27,470 nt of DNA from CAZKHG01 sp964552655 (GTDB lineage Bacteria; Bacteroidota; Bacteroidia; Bacteroidales; Tenuifilaceae). The notes under the pieces are model-generated. The model worked only from the letters and a program-made list of their open reading frames with translations. It searched no databases and had not been told where the DNA came from. Of this stretch, positions 9,292 to 16,817 are shown in pieces (the first letter of the stretch is position 1; the number at the start of each line of letters is the position of its first letter). The stretch lies in contig CAZKHG010000046.1 in assembly GCA_964552655.1 (NCBI GenBank), positions 1-27,470 on the forward strand, given 5' to 3'. Made by a program: the position numbers and the translations under genes.

Positions 9292-9331
9292 TTAATATAA
9301 GCATAATATTCCGATAAAGCTCTTATAATAA
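9292..9331 (+). promoter_or_regulatory. PhoB-box-like array upstream of the small CarboxypepD-like protein
   Basis: TTAATAT (9292), ATAATAT (9303), ATAAAGC (9314) and ATAATAA (9325) follow at an exact 11-bp period. The first repeat starts 48 bp before the -7 element, exactly as at the TonB-receptor promoter. Copies after the first two are degenerate in an A+T-rich background. Confidence 0.45.
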
Positions 9332-9339
9332 TTACGGCA

Positions 9340-9347
9340 TACATTTG
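9340..9347 (+). promoter_or_regulatory. -7 promoter element of the small CarboxypepD-like gene
   Basis: TACATTTG matches TAnnTTTG exactly, 22 bp upstream of the ATG, the same distance as at the PiT gene. No -33 TTTG is present. Confidence 0.5.
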
Positions 9348-9369
9348 TGTCATCAAATTAATATCAAAT

Positions 9370-9729
9370 ATGAAAAAGATTTTATTATCAGTTATAGCTA
9401 TGGTTGTTTTAAACGGCCTGTTTGCAAACCCTGAAGGAAAGGAAAAAACTTCAGCTAATTCAGAACCTTCCACTGCCACCGTTTCCATTACCGGTCAGGT
9501 TGTAGATAAAGAAACCGGTGAAGCTTTAACAGGAGTTTACGTACAGATTGAGGGAACTGAACTTATCGCCTATACCGATTTTGAAGGATCTTTTTCCTTT
9601 AAAAACCTTAAACCGGGCACCTATACTGCTTGTGCTACTCTGATATCCTATGAGAAAAGCAAAATAAACCTGCAAACAACCTCGAGTAAGAACTTAAAGA
9701 TTGAGCTGGAAACGGCAAAGAATAAATAG
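9370..9729 (+). CDS. Small secreted protein consisting of one CarboxypepD-regulatory-like domain
   Basis: 119 residues. A signal peptide (about 1-19, ending GLFA) is followed by a short linker and a single Ig-like CarboxypepD_reg-like domain at about residues 38-115 (ITGQVVDKETGEALTGVYV, TDFEGSFSF, KPGTY). The fold matches the N-terminal domain of the TonB receptor encoded downstream, but here it has no plug or barrel. It probably acts in the periplasm or at the outer membrane. The function of stand-alone forms is not established. The gene lies between the two response regulators, transcribed opposite to both, with its own -7 element and 11-bp repeat array, and ends at a strong hairpin. Confidence 0.8.
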   Translation: MKKILLSVIAMVVLNGLFANPEGKEKTSANSEPSTATVSITGQVVDKETGEALTGVYVQIEGTELIAYTDFEGSFSFKNLKPGTYTACATLISYEKSKINLQTTSSKNLKIELETAKNK

Positions 9730-9756
9730 TTTTTTCCACTATAAATATTACAATTC

Positions 9757-9795
9757 ACGGGTAATATGATGTAACAATCATGTTACCCGTTTTCT
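9757..9795 (+). terminator. Terminator between the small CarboxypepD-like gene and response regulator 2
   Basis: A 14-bp stem (9757-9770 with 9777-9790, one G-T pair) and a 6-base loop precede a T-rich stretch. It lies between converging genes and may serve both. Confidence 0.8.
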
Positions 9796-9804
9796 TTAAA
9801 ATAG

Positions 9805-10512
9805 TTATTCAATAAACTTATATCCTAAACCCTTCACTGTTTTAATATGCTGTTCGCCAATCTTTTTTCGTAACTTTCTGATATGAACATCAATTGTTCT
9901 TTTACCCTGCTTAAACTTTTTCTCCGGCCAAACGGAATTAAAAATTTCAAATCTTGTAAAAATCTTTTGGGGGTCTGATCTCAGGAACGAAAGCAACTCA
10001 AATTCTTTTCTGGGTAAAAAAATCTCATTATTACCATTTAGTATTAAATATCGCTCATTGTCTATAATGAGACCTTGTTTCAGGTTATCTTGCGGAGAAC
10101 TCGCGTTGTCTGTTTTAATATTCCGCCGTAATAACGCATTAATCCGGCTTATCAGAAGTTTAGGTTTTACCGGTTTTGTAACGTAGTCATCGGCTCCGGC
10201 TCCAAAACCGGCTACCTGGTTGTAATCCTCCAGCCTCGCAGTAAGAATAATAATGGATGTTCTGCTTAAATTATCTGATTTTCTAAGCTCTTCACAAATC
10301 TCGATCCCATCCATTCCGGGAATCATGATATCCAGCAAAATTATGTCCGGTTTAATACTCTTAGCTTGTTGCAGCGCCTCTTGTCCGTTAAAAGATGAAT
10401 AAACCTGGAAACCTTCCTTTTTCAGGTGGTATCCAAGGTATTCATGGAACAAATGGTCATCATCAACCAAAAGTATTTTAACTTCTTTGCTTAACATCAT
10501 CATGTTAACCAA
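9805..10512 (-). CDS. PhoB/OmpR-family response regulator 2
   Basis: 235 residues. The receiver domain has D17-D19, phospho-acceptor D61 (IILLDIMIPG), the T of ILTAR and the K of DDYVTKP. The C-terminal winged helix has TIDVHIRKLRKKIG and VKGLGYKFIE. It is a paralogue of the regulator at 8395-9090, and the two flank the small CarboxypepD-like gene. No partner kinase is in the window. Translation may begin at any of the Met residues 1, 4, 5 or 6, and the first is listed. It is divergent from the TonB-receptor gene, and the 181-bp gap holds two oppositely oriented triple-repeat arrays, so it may control itself and the receptor. Whether the two regulators bind the same sites cannot be told from sequence. 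Confidence 0.92.
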   Translation of the reverse strand: MVNMMMLSKEVKILLVDDDHLFHEYLGYHLKKEGFQVYSSFNGQEALQQAKSIKPDIILLDIMIPGMDGIEICEELRKSDNLSRTSIIILTARLEDYNQVAGFGAGADDYVTKPVKPKLLISRINALLRRNIKTDNASSPQDNLKQGLIIDNERYLILNGNNEIFLPRKEFELLSFLRSDPQKIFTRFEIFNSVWPEKKFKQGKRTIDVHIRKLRKKIGEQHIKTVKGLGYKFIE

Positions 10513-10573
10513 TCTTAGACTTCTTCAGAATGCAGAATGAAACATGTAATAATACCGCATAGGCTTAAATTAT

Positions 10574-10602
10574 ATATTAATACCATGTTAAATTGATATT
10601 AA
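10574..10602 (-). promoter_or_regulatory. Triple PhoB-box-like array facing response regulator 2
   Basis: On the minus strand TTAATAT, TTAACAT and TTAATAT follow each other with 4-bp spacers, an exact 11-bp period. The array points toward the regulator gene. No good TAnnTTTG was found at the matching distance, so its target promoter is uncertain. Confidence 0.5.
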
Positions 10603-10617
10603 TACTTTCAACAATTC

Positions 10618-10646
10618 TTAATATAGGATTAATTAAAAATTAACGG
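10618..10646 (+). promoter_or_regulatory. Triple PhoB-box-like array facing the TonB-receptor gene
   Basis: TTAATAT (10618), TTAATTA (10629) and TTAACGG (10640) are spaced 11 bp apart. The third copy ends 19 bp before the -7 element and so occupies the -33 position. The array is in opposite orientation to the one at 10574-10602. Confidence 0.5.
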
Positions 10647-10665
10647 TTAGTTCTGATTGTATCTC

Positions 10666-10673
10666 TTATTTTG
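10666..10673 (+). promoter_or_regulatory. Candidate -7 element of the TonB-receptor gene
   Basis: TTATTTTG has one mismatch to TAnnTTTG. It lies 20 bp before the ATG at 10694, which gives a short leader like those of PiT and the small CarboxypepD-like gene and supports that start over the next Met. Confidence 0.4.
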
Positions 10674-10693
10674 CAGTCAAAATAGTAGAAATA

Positions 10694-13612
10694 ATGGGCA
10701 ACAACAGCAAATTAAACAAGTTCAGTAAAATGTTCAGTAAACAGGAAAAAAAGTTTTTTGCAATCCTTTTTGTTCTAAGCGTTTTGCTCCTGATGAGCAA
10801 AATTTCCTTTTCACAAAAAGGGACAATAGAGGGGTTGGTAATGGATAAAACCAGGAATGAAACCCTCACCGGGGCGAATGTTATAATACAAGGCACAAAT
10901 ACAGGTACAATAACCGATTTTGATGGTAAATTTTCTTTAGGGAATTTAATACCGGGTACCTATAATATAATGGTATCATTTATATCATATAACACTGTTA
11001 TTGTTGAGAAGGTAAGGGTTGAAGGGAATAAAATTACGAATTTAAAAGTGGAACTGGAAGAGGTTTCAACCGCTCTTGAAGGAGTTACAGTTGCTGCAAC
11101 CCGTAAGTCGGGGACTGAAATATCAATGCTGAGTTCGATAAAATCAAGTCCTCTGGTGATCAGCGGAATTTCCGCACAACAAATTACCAGAACCCAGGAC
11201 AGGGATGCTTCAGAGGTTATCAAAAGAATTCCCGGTGTAACAATTATTGATGATCGGTTTATTGTGGTAAGGGGATTGCCTCAAAGGTATAACAGCGTAT
11301 GGTTAAATAATACAGCAACTCCTAGTTCCGAAGCAGATATAAAGGCTTTCTCATTTGATGTGGTGCCCAGCTCAATGATTGATAACCTTTCAATATTCAA
11401 ATCCCCTGCTCCTGAGCTACCCGCTGATTTTGCCGGGGGATTTATTAAAATAAATACCAAAAGCATGCCTGAAAAAAACAGCATTATAATTGGATTCAGC
11501 CAATCTTATGCCCAAGGGACAACGTTTAATAATTATTATATGTATCAAGGTAGTAAGACTGACTGGTTAGGTTTTGATGATGGCACACGTGCACTTCCTG
11601 ACCAGATGCCATCGCATTTAAGCGTTTACGAAAATTCACAGAATCCAGTAATCCGAGAAAAAGTGACTGAACTCGGTAGGGCATTAAATGAAAACTGGAA
11701 ATTAAATACTACAAATGCGATTCCAGACACACGCTTTTCAATAAATACAAATCATAGGTTCTCTTTTGGGAAAAAATCCATAGGTACAATCACATATTTA
11801 AACTATAGTCATACCCGCGATTACAATGACCAGAGCAATATTAATTATACAACCTATGATTTTGTCAACGACAATTCACAGTTTACAGATAAAATGACCG
11901 ATGATCAATATACAACAACTGCTAAAGTAAGCCTGATGCATAACTGGTCGTTCTTTCTGGGGAATGGCCAAAAGATTGATTTTCGCAACCTGTTCAATCA
12001 GATCGGATGGAGCAGATCTACTATTAGAGATGGAATTGATGGGTACAATGATAGCAGGGTTTACAGATCATATGAACTAAGATATTTAAGCAGAAGTACT
12101 TTTAGCAGTCAGCTTGGAGGTGAACACTCATTTAAACAAGGAGCAACCGTTATTGATTGGAATATAGGTTATGCGTATGCAAATAAAAAAGAACCTGACC
12201 TTAAAAGATACCGCCAGATAAAGAGTACAACAGAACCTGATCAATGGTTAATGCTCTTTTCCAACCCCGGTATTCCTGATCTTTCATCGGAAGCAAGGTA
12301 CTGGCTTGTTATGTATGAAAGAATTATTACAGGTGGAGTAAACTATACCCAAAAGTTTGCATTTGCTGGTTTTAAACCTACTCTTAAAGCTGGATTCTAC
12401 GTTGAGAAAAAGAACCGGGAATTTGGCGCAAGAAATTTTGGGTATGCAAAAGGCAGCGATCAATCCACTTTTGGAACAACCACGTTACCTGCAGAAGAGG
12501 TTTTTGCTGATGAAAATATTAACCTTACAACCGGTATTAAGCTAATGGAAATAACCAGCAAATCCGATTCTTACACTGCAGGTAACGACCAGCTTGCTGG
12601 TTACCTGGTATTAGACATACCTGTTACATCCAAAATAAAACTTTACACAGGATTGCGAATCGAGAAGAATAACCAGAGTTTATCGAGCTATTATCAAGGG
12701 ACCAGCACAAGGGTTGATGTTTCAAGGGATACGCTTAACTTTTTCCCATCGGCTAATCTTACCTACAATTTTAATGATAAAAATTTGATACGATTGGCTT
12801 ATGGTGTATCAATCAACAGACCTGAATTCAGGGAGATTGCCCCTTTCTATTTTGTTGATTTTGATCTAAATGCCGGGATTAAAGGAAATCCCAATATCAA
12901 ACAATCATATATCCATAACTATGAGCTGCGTTATGAAATGTATCCCACACAAGGTGAAAATATCTCTATTGGTGGGTTTTACAAGAATTTTAAAACCCCG
13001 ATTGAGTTTATTCTGAACTCTACAAGCCCTACACAATATACATTTGATAATGTTGAATCTGCAACCAGCTATGGTTTGGAAGTTGATCTACGTAAATCCC
13101 TTGAAAATATAAGTGTTTTGAAATATTTTAGTGTCACATTGAATGCATCATTAATTAAAAGTGAGGTTATTTTTGATAAGGGTTTGCTATATCGTGACAG
13201 ACCATTGCAAGGACAATCCCCATATATAGTCAATGCCGGTATTTTTTATCAAAACCAGAATAAAGGGATAACAATATCAACTTTATATAATATAATCGGA
13301 AAGAGAATTACTGCAGTGGGTCGTCCATCTCCCATTAAATGGGAGTACACACCTGATATCTACGAACAACCTCGACACTTAATTGATCTTTCCATCTCGA
13401 AGGAATTTGGAAAGTATATTGAATTTAAATTTGCTGTAAAGAATTTGTTAAATTCAAGTGTGGTTTATAAGCAAAATATCGATACTGATGTTGATATGTC
13501 CTATTATACCGGAAATACTACTGCTGAAATAAAACACTTTTCCCGGGAGCAAATTACAAAATCCTATAAACCAGGCAGTTATTTTACATTCGGGTTGACA
13601 GTTAAAATTTAA
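10694..13612 (+). CDS. TonB-dependent outer-membrane receptor with N-terminal CarboxypepD-like domain
   Basis: 972 residues. A long charged N-region leads into a hydrophobic signal segment ending near ISFSQ (about residue 41). A CarboxypepD_reg-like domain follows (about 43-125: GTIEGLVMDKT, TDFDGKFSLGNLIPGTY). A TonB-box-like stretch (LEGVTVAATR) comes next, then the plug (about 150-260: DASEVIKRIPGVTI, VVRGLPQRYNSVWLNN). The rest is a 22-strand-type beta-barrel ending FTFGLTVKI. TonB receptors import scarce ligands using proton-motive force via TonB-ExbBD. There is no SusD-like gene beside it. The next gene instead encodes a beta-helix lipoprotein, 101 bp downstream. The 11-bp repeat array upstream and the adjacent regulator suggest induction with the PiT gene. 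A phosphorus-containing ligand is an inference. Confidence 0.92.
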   Translation: MGNNSKLNKFSKMFSKQEKKFFAILFVLSVLLLMSKISFSQKGTIEGLVMDKTRNETLTGANVIIQGTNTGTITDFDGKFSLGNLIPGTYNIMVSFISYNTVIVEKVRVEGNKITNLKVELEEVSTALEGVTVAATRKSGTEISMLSSIKSSPLVISGISAQQITRTQDRDASEVIKRIPGVTIIDDRFIVVRGLPQRYNSVWLNNTATPSSEADIKAFSFDVVPSSMIDNLSIFKSPAPELPADFAGGFIKINTKSMPEKNSIIIGFSQSYAQGTTFNNYYMYQGSKTDWLGFDDGTRALPDQMPSHLSVYENSQNPVIREKVTELGRALNENWKLNTTNAIPDTRFSINTNHRFSFGKKSIGTITYLNYSHTRDYNDQSNINYTTYDFVNDNSQFTDKMTDDQYTTTAKVSLMHNWSFFLGNGQKIDFRNLFNQIGWSRSTIRDGIDGYNDSRVYRSYELRYLSRSTFSSQLGGEHSFKQGATVIDWNIGYAYANKKEPDLKRYRQIKSTTEPDQWLMLFSNPGIPDLSSEARYWLVMYERIITGGVNYTQKFAFAGFKPTLKAGFYVEKKNREFGARNFGYAKGSDQSTFGTTTLPAEEVFADENINLTTGIKLMEITSKSDSYTAGNDQLAGYLVLDIPVTSKIKLYTGLRIEKNNQSLSSYYQGTSTRVDVSRDTLNFFPSANLTYNFNDKNLIRLAYGVSINRPEFREIAPFYFVDFDLNAGIKGNPNIKQSYIHNYELRYEMYPTQGENISIGGFYKNFKTPIEFILNSTSPTQYTFDNVESATSYGLEVDLRKSLENISVLKYFSVTLNASLIKSEVIFDKGLLYRDRPLQGQSPYIVNAGIFYQNQNKGITISTLYNIIGKRITAVGRPSPIKWEYTPDIYEQPRHLIDLSISKEFGKYIEFKFAVKNLLNSSVVYKQNIDTDVDMSYYTGNTTAEIKHFSREQITKSYKPGSYFTFGLTVKI

Positions 13613-13629
13613 CATCACTTCAGATTTTC

Positions 13630-13658
13630 TTAATATATCCCTAAGAATCAGTTAATGT
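13630..13658 (+). promoter_or_regulatory. Weak PhoB-box-like array upstream of the beta-helix lipoprotein
   Basis: TTAATAT (13630), CTAAGAA (13641) and TTAATGT (13652) are 11 bp apart. A weak -7 candidate, AATTTTTG (13667-13674), lies in the same helical phase as at the other promoters. The matches are poor, and the gene may simply be read through from the receptor gene, since no terminator hairpin separates them. Confidence 0.3.
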
Positions 13659-13713
13659 ATTAGTTGAATTTTTGCATCATGAAATTTTAACTAATCACTA
13701 TAAACAAATCAAA

Positions 13714-15345
13714 ATGAAAAGAAAATTACTTAGTATTTCGTCCTTGCTAATTGCAGGTTTGATGTTTTTAACATCATGCGAAGATAAGGATGTAAAAGTT
13801 GAAAGCATAGCTTTCAATAAGACAACTACTTCGATTGAATTAGGTGCAACAGAAAAACTTGAAGTGGTATTTACACCAGTAGATGCTACAAACAAGAAAC
13901 TCGTATGGAGTTCGAGCAATGAAGCTGTTGCAACTGTAAACGCGGAAGGAACTATTACTGCTGTTGCTCTAGGAACATCTGTAATCACAGCTACCTCACA
14001 AGAAAGCACTGGCATTAAAACAGAGTGTACTGTAAGTGTTATCCCGGTATCTGGAACAGTTTATACTATTTCAGGTAATATTACTACCAATACAAGATGG
14101 TACGGCAACTCAAAGTATATGCTCAACGGGTTTGTTTATGTTCAGGATGGTGTTACACTTACAATTGAGCCAGGAACTATTATAAAGGGTGTTGTGGATT
14201 CAAAGGGTACTCTTATAATTATGAAAGGTGCCAAGATTATGGCCGAAGGAACAGCAACTGCCCCGATTGTATTCACATCAGCTAAACCTGCCGGTCAGCG
14301 CAACTATGGCGATTGGGGTGGTTTAGTTTTATGCGGAAAGGCTCCAACCAACAAGGCTGATGGAGGTGTTGCCGGGAACGGAATTGCTGAAGGAGGCATT
14401 GATGCAACCTATGGTGGAAATGATCCGGCTGATAACTCAGGTATTCTTAGGTATGTTCGCATTGAATTCCCAGGTATAGCTTTAACTTCAACTGCAAATA
14501 GTGAAATCAATGGGCTAACCCTTTACTCAGTTGGCTCCGGAACACAGATTGATCATATTCAGGTGTCATACTCTGGCGACGATTCATTCGAGTGGTTTGG
14601 GGGTACAGTAAATGCAAAATATCTTGTTGCTTTCAGAGGTTGGGACGATGAGTTTGATACCGATAATGGTTTTAATGGCAAGGTTCAGTTTGCTTTTGGT
14701 TTACGTGATCCAAATGCTTCAGACCAATCGGGTTCAAATGGATTCGAATCTGATAATGATGCAAACGGTACCACAACAGCACCAATCACCAAGCCCATAT
14801 TTAGCAATGTTACCTTGCTGGGCCCATTGGCAGTTTCATCTACATTACCTGCAAACCATCTGTATAAAAGGGCAATGCACCTGAGAAGATCATCACAACT
14901 TTGTGTTTACAATTCAGTTTTTGCAGGATATCCAAAAGGATTATTGATTGATGGTGAAAAGGGTAACACACCTGCTAAAGCAGAAGATAATACCTTACAA
15001 ATTGAGAATTGCGTAATGGCAGGCATGACCGCAAATTATGAGGTTTCAACTGCTGCAACTCAAGCTACTCCCTATACGCTTAACCAGCTTGAGGCCTATT
15101 TCACAGCAACAACCAGAAATAACTCAACTTCAGTTACTTTAGCTCAGGTTATTGGCAATAACTTAATAAGTTTAACCAACCCAAGCCTGCTTCCACCAAC
15201 CGGATCACTCATTCTTTCCGGTGCCTTATTTACAAACAGCAATCTTTCAACAGGTTTTACTTCTACTACATTCAAAGGAGCATTCGGAACTGAAAACTGG
15301 ACCTCAGGATGGTGCAACTGGGATCCGCAAAATACTACTTACTAA
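13714..15345 (+). CDS. Surface lipoprotein with BIG2-type Ig domain and right-handed beta-helix
   Basis: 543 residues from the ATG at 13714. An in-frame TTG 42 bp upstream would bury the signal peptide and is not used here. The lipoprotein signal ends LTSC with Cys22. The following E-D-K-D is acidic, resembling the surface-export signal of Bacteroidota lipoproteins. A BIG2-like domain (about 28-112: LGATEKLEVVFTP, VWSSSNEAVATV) precedes a long Gly/Asn-rich region with the recurrent sense LTIEPGTIIKG, GDWGGLVLCG and DGNxGF-type turns, as in a parallel beta-helix. It belongs to a Bacteroidota family often found beside TonB receptors. The molecular role is unknown. It probably binds or delivers the receptor's ligand. 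Confidence 0.8.
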   Translation: MKRKLLSISSLLIAGLMFLTSCEDKDVKVESIAFNKTTTSIELGATEKLEVVFTPVDATNKKLVWSSSNEAVATVNAEGTITAVALGTSVITATSQESTGIKTECTVSVIPVSGTVYTISGNITTNTRWYGNSKYMLNGFVYVQDGVTLTIEPGTIIKGVVDSKGTLIIMKGAKIMAEGTATAPIVFTSAKPAGQRNYGDWGGLVLCGKAPTNKADGGVAGNGIAEGGIDATYGGNDPADNSGILRYVRIEFPGIALTSTANSEINGLTLYSVGSGTQIDHIQVSYSGDDSFEWFGGTVNAKYLVAFRGWDDEFDTDNGFNGKVQFAFGLRDPNASDQSGSNGFESDNDANGTTTAPITKPIFSNVTLLGPLAVSSTLPANHLYKRAMHLRRSSQLCVYNSVFAGYPKGLLIDGEKGNTPAKAEDNTLQIENCVMAGMTANYEVSTAATQATPYTLNQLEAYFTATTRNNSTSVTLAQVIGNNLISLTNPSLLPPTGSLILSGALFTNSNLSTGFTSTTFKGAFGTENWTSGWCNWDPQNTTY

Positions 15346-15365
15346 AATTTATGGTTTACTAATTG

Positions 15366-15396
15366 AGAGCTTCTCTTTTGAGAAGCTCTTGTTTTT
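15366..15396 (+). terminator. Rho-independent terminator after the beta-helix lipoprotein
   Basis: A perfect 10-bp stem (15366-15375 with 15380-15389), a TTTT loop and a T-rich tail lie 20 bp after the stop codon. It closes the receptor-lipoprotein unit. Confidence 0.9.
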
Positions 15397-15463
15397 AGAA
15401 ACATAACCATAAATATAACGTAATAAAGCAAAATGATTAATTTTACCGCAATCAAATAGCACA

Positions 15464-15937
15464 ATGATGAACAAGTTTACCATTACAATTATTATCCTTT
15501 TTACAACTCTTGCCTTGTCGGCACAGGATAATACCGTCAAAAACGAAGGGATTATCCTGGATAATAATGGAAAACCTTACAATGGTATTTACATCGAGTA
15601 TTTTCCTTCAGGAAAGCTAAGATCAGAATCTAACTTGAAAAACGGGATTTCTGATAATATCACCAAAATCTATTTTGAGTCGGGTCAAATCAATGAAATA
15701 AGATCATACAAGGCTGGTAAAAAAGATGGAAAGTGGGAAACTTGGAATCAGAACGGGGTAAAAATAGCTGAGGCCAACTTTACCGAAGGCTTGAAAAATG
15801 GTAAATGGTATATTTGGGATGAAAAAGGTACGTTAAGATATGATATGACCTATACAAACGGTGAGAAAACAGGCAAATGGGTAATCTTCGACGAAAACGG
15901 TGCACAACTTTCGGTAAAAGATTATAGCATTAAATAA
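15464..15937 (+). CDS. Secreted MORN/YwqK-like repeat protein
   Basis: 157 residues. A signal peptide (about 1-20, ending LALSA) is followed by five or six repeats of about 23 residues of the type G-xx-xGxWxxWxxNGxxxxxxxYxxG, the MORN-like pattern of the YwqK family. Such proteins are frequent in Bacteroidota and their roles are mostly unknown. YwqK in Bacillus is called an antitoxin component, but no toxin partner is seen here and a periplasmic form would not fit that role. The gene is a single unit between two strong terminators. The second codon is also ATG and could be the start. Confidence 0.8.
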   Translation: MMNKFTITIIILFTTLALSAQDNTVKNEGIILDNNGKPYNGIYIEYFPSGKLRSESNLKNGISDNITKIYFESGQINEIRSYKAGKKDGKWETWNQNGVKIAEANFTEGLKNGKWYIWDEKGTLRYDMTYTNGEKTGKWVIFDENGAQLSVKDYSIK

Positions 15938-15958
15938 TTTTTTTATTGATCTTTGCTC

Positions 15959-15989
15959 AGGTTGAAACTTTGTTTCAACCTTTTTTTTA
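15959..15989 (+). terminator. Terminator after the MORN-like gene
   Basis: A perfect 10-bp stem (15959-15968 with 15972-15981), a 3-base loop and a run of eight or more T. It ends only 17 bp before the ATG of the SDR gene. Confidence 0.9.
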
Positions 15990-16005
15990 TTTAAATAATA
16001 CCTAA

Positions 16006-16803
16006 ATGATAACATTCAAAGATAAGCTGGTTTGGGTAACCGGTGCTTCATCAGGCATAGGTCAGGCTATGGCAATTCAGCTGGCTGCACAAGGTGCCAA
16101 ATTAATCATTTCCGGGAGAAAAGTGAATGAGCTGGATCGGCTTAAAACAGAGTGTTTAAAGGTCACCTCATTCTGCGAAATTGTTCCATTTGATCTATCT
16201 AACCCCGATGATGTGCTAAATGCAGCAAAAACAGTATTGACCAGATTTGGTGCTGTATATGGTTTGGTAAACAACGGTGGGATAAGCCAACGATCTCTAT
16301 CCTATGAAACCCCGGTAGAGATTGACAGAAAGATAATGGAAATAGATTTCTTTTCATACATCACATTAACCAAATCACTTTTACCCTCCATGATGGAGAA
16401 GAAAGAAGGGTTTATTGCGGTTACCAGCAGCATTACCGGGAAATTTGGTTTTCATCAGCGATCTGCATATTCATCGGCAAAACATGCCCTACAGGGCTTT
16501 TTTGAAACTCTCCGGATAGAGCTGATTCCCTTCAATATCGCTGTAACCGTTGCTTACCCGGGGTTTGTAAAAACAAACATCTCCTTTAATGCCCTTGAAA
16601 AGAATGGACAATCGCATGGTATCATGGATTCACATCAGGATAAAGGGATATCAGCAGATTACTGTGCTAAAAAGTATCTTAAAGCCATTAAAAAAGGGAA
16701 AGCGGAAGTGATTATTGCCCAAAAAGAGTGGATTATGGTTTACCTGAAGCGTTTCTTCCCCAGCTTATTCTTTCATTTTGTAAGTCGTGTTAAACCTACT
16801 TAA
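16006..16803 (+). CDS. Short-chain dehydrogenase/reductase (SDR)
   Basis: 265 residues with a classical SDR Rossmann fold. The NAD(P)-binding motif TGASSGIG is at residues 12-19, the NNGG structural motif at 89-92, and the catalytic residues are S142, Y155 and K159 (YSSAK). A basic R38-K39 after the second strand suggests NADP(H). The C-terminal segment (about 235-260) is hydrophobic and aromatic and may associate with membrane, as in DHRS7-like members. The substrate cannot be told. It is followed after 14 bp by the VOC gene, so the two are probably co-transcribed. The preceding terminator leaves almost no leader, so transcription must start inside or just after that hairpin. Confidence 0.92.
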   Translation: MITFKDKLVWVTGASSGIGQAMAIQLAAQGAKLIISGRKVNELDRLKTECLKVTSFCEIVPFDLSNPDDVLNAAKTVLTRFGAVYGLVNNGGISQRSLSYETPVEIDRKIMEIDFFSYITLTKSLLPSMMEKKEGFIAVTSSITGKFGFHQRSAYSSAKHALQGFFETLRIELIPFNIAVTVAYPGFVKTNISFNALEKNGQSHGIMDSHQDKGISADYCAKKYLKAIKKGKAEVIIAQKEWIMVYLKRFFPSLFFHFVSRVKPT

Positions 16804-16817
16804 AATCATTAAACCGT

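Noticed and set aside
13672..13713. Upstream TTG start for the beta-helix lipoprotein
   Set aside because: It would put 14 polar residues before a good lipoprotein signal peptide, and it overlaps the candidate -7 element.
13698..14015. 105-residue minus-strand frame over the lipoprotein signal and BIG2 domain
   Set aside because: It is antisense to a clearly coding region. Its Val/Ser/Thr-rich content is a shadow of the beta-rich plus-strand protein.
15464..15937. Toxin-antitoxin function suggested by the YwqK name
   Set aside because: The protein has a signal peptide and no toxin partner nearby. MORN-like repeats alone do not support an antitoxin role.
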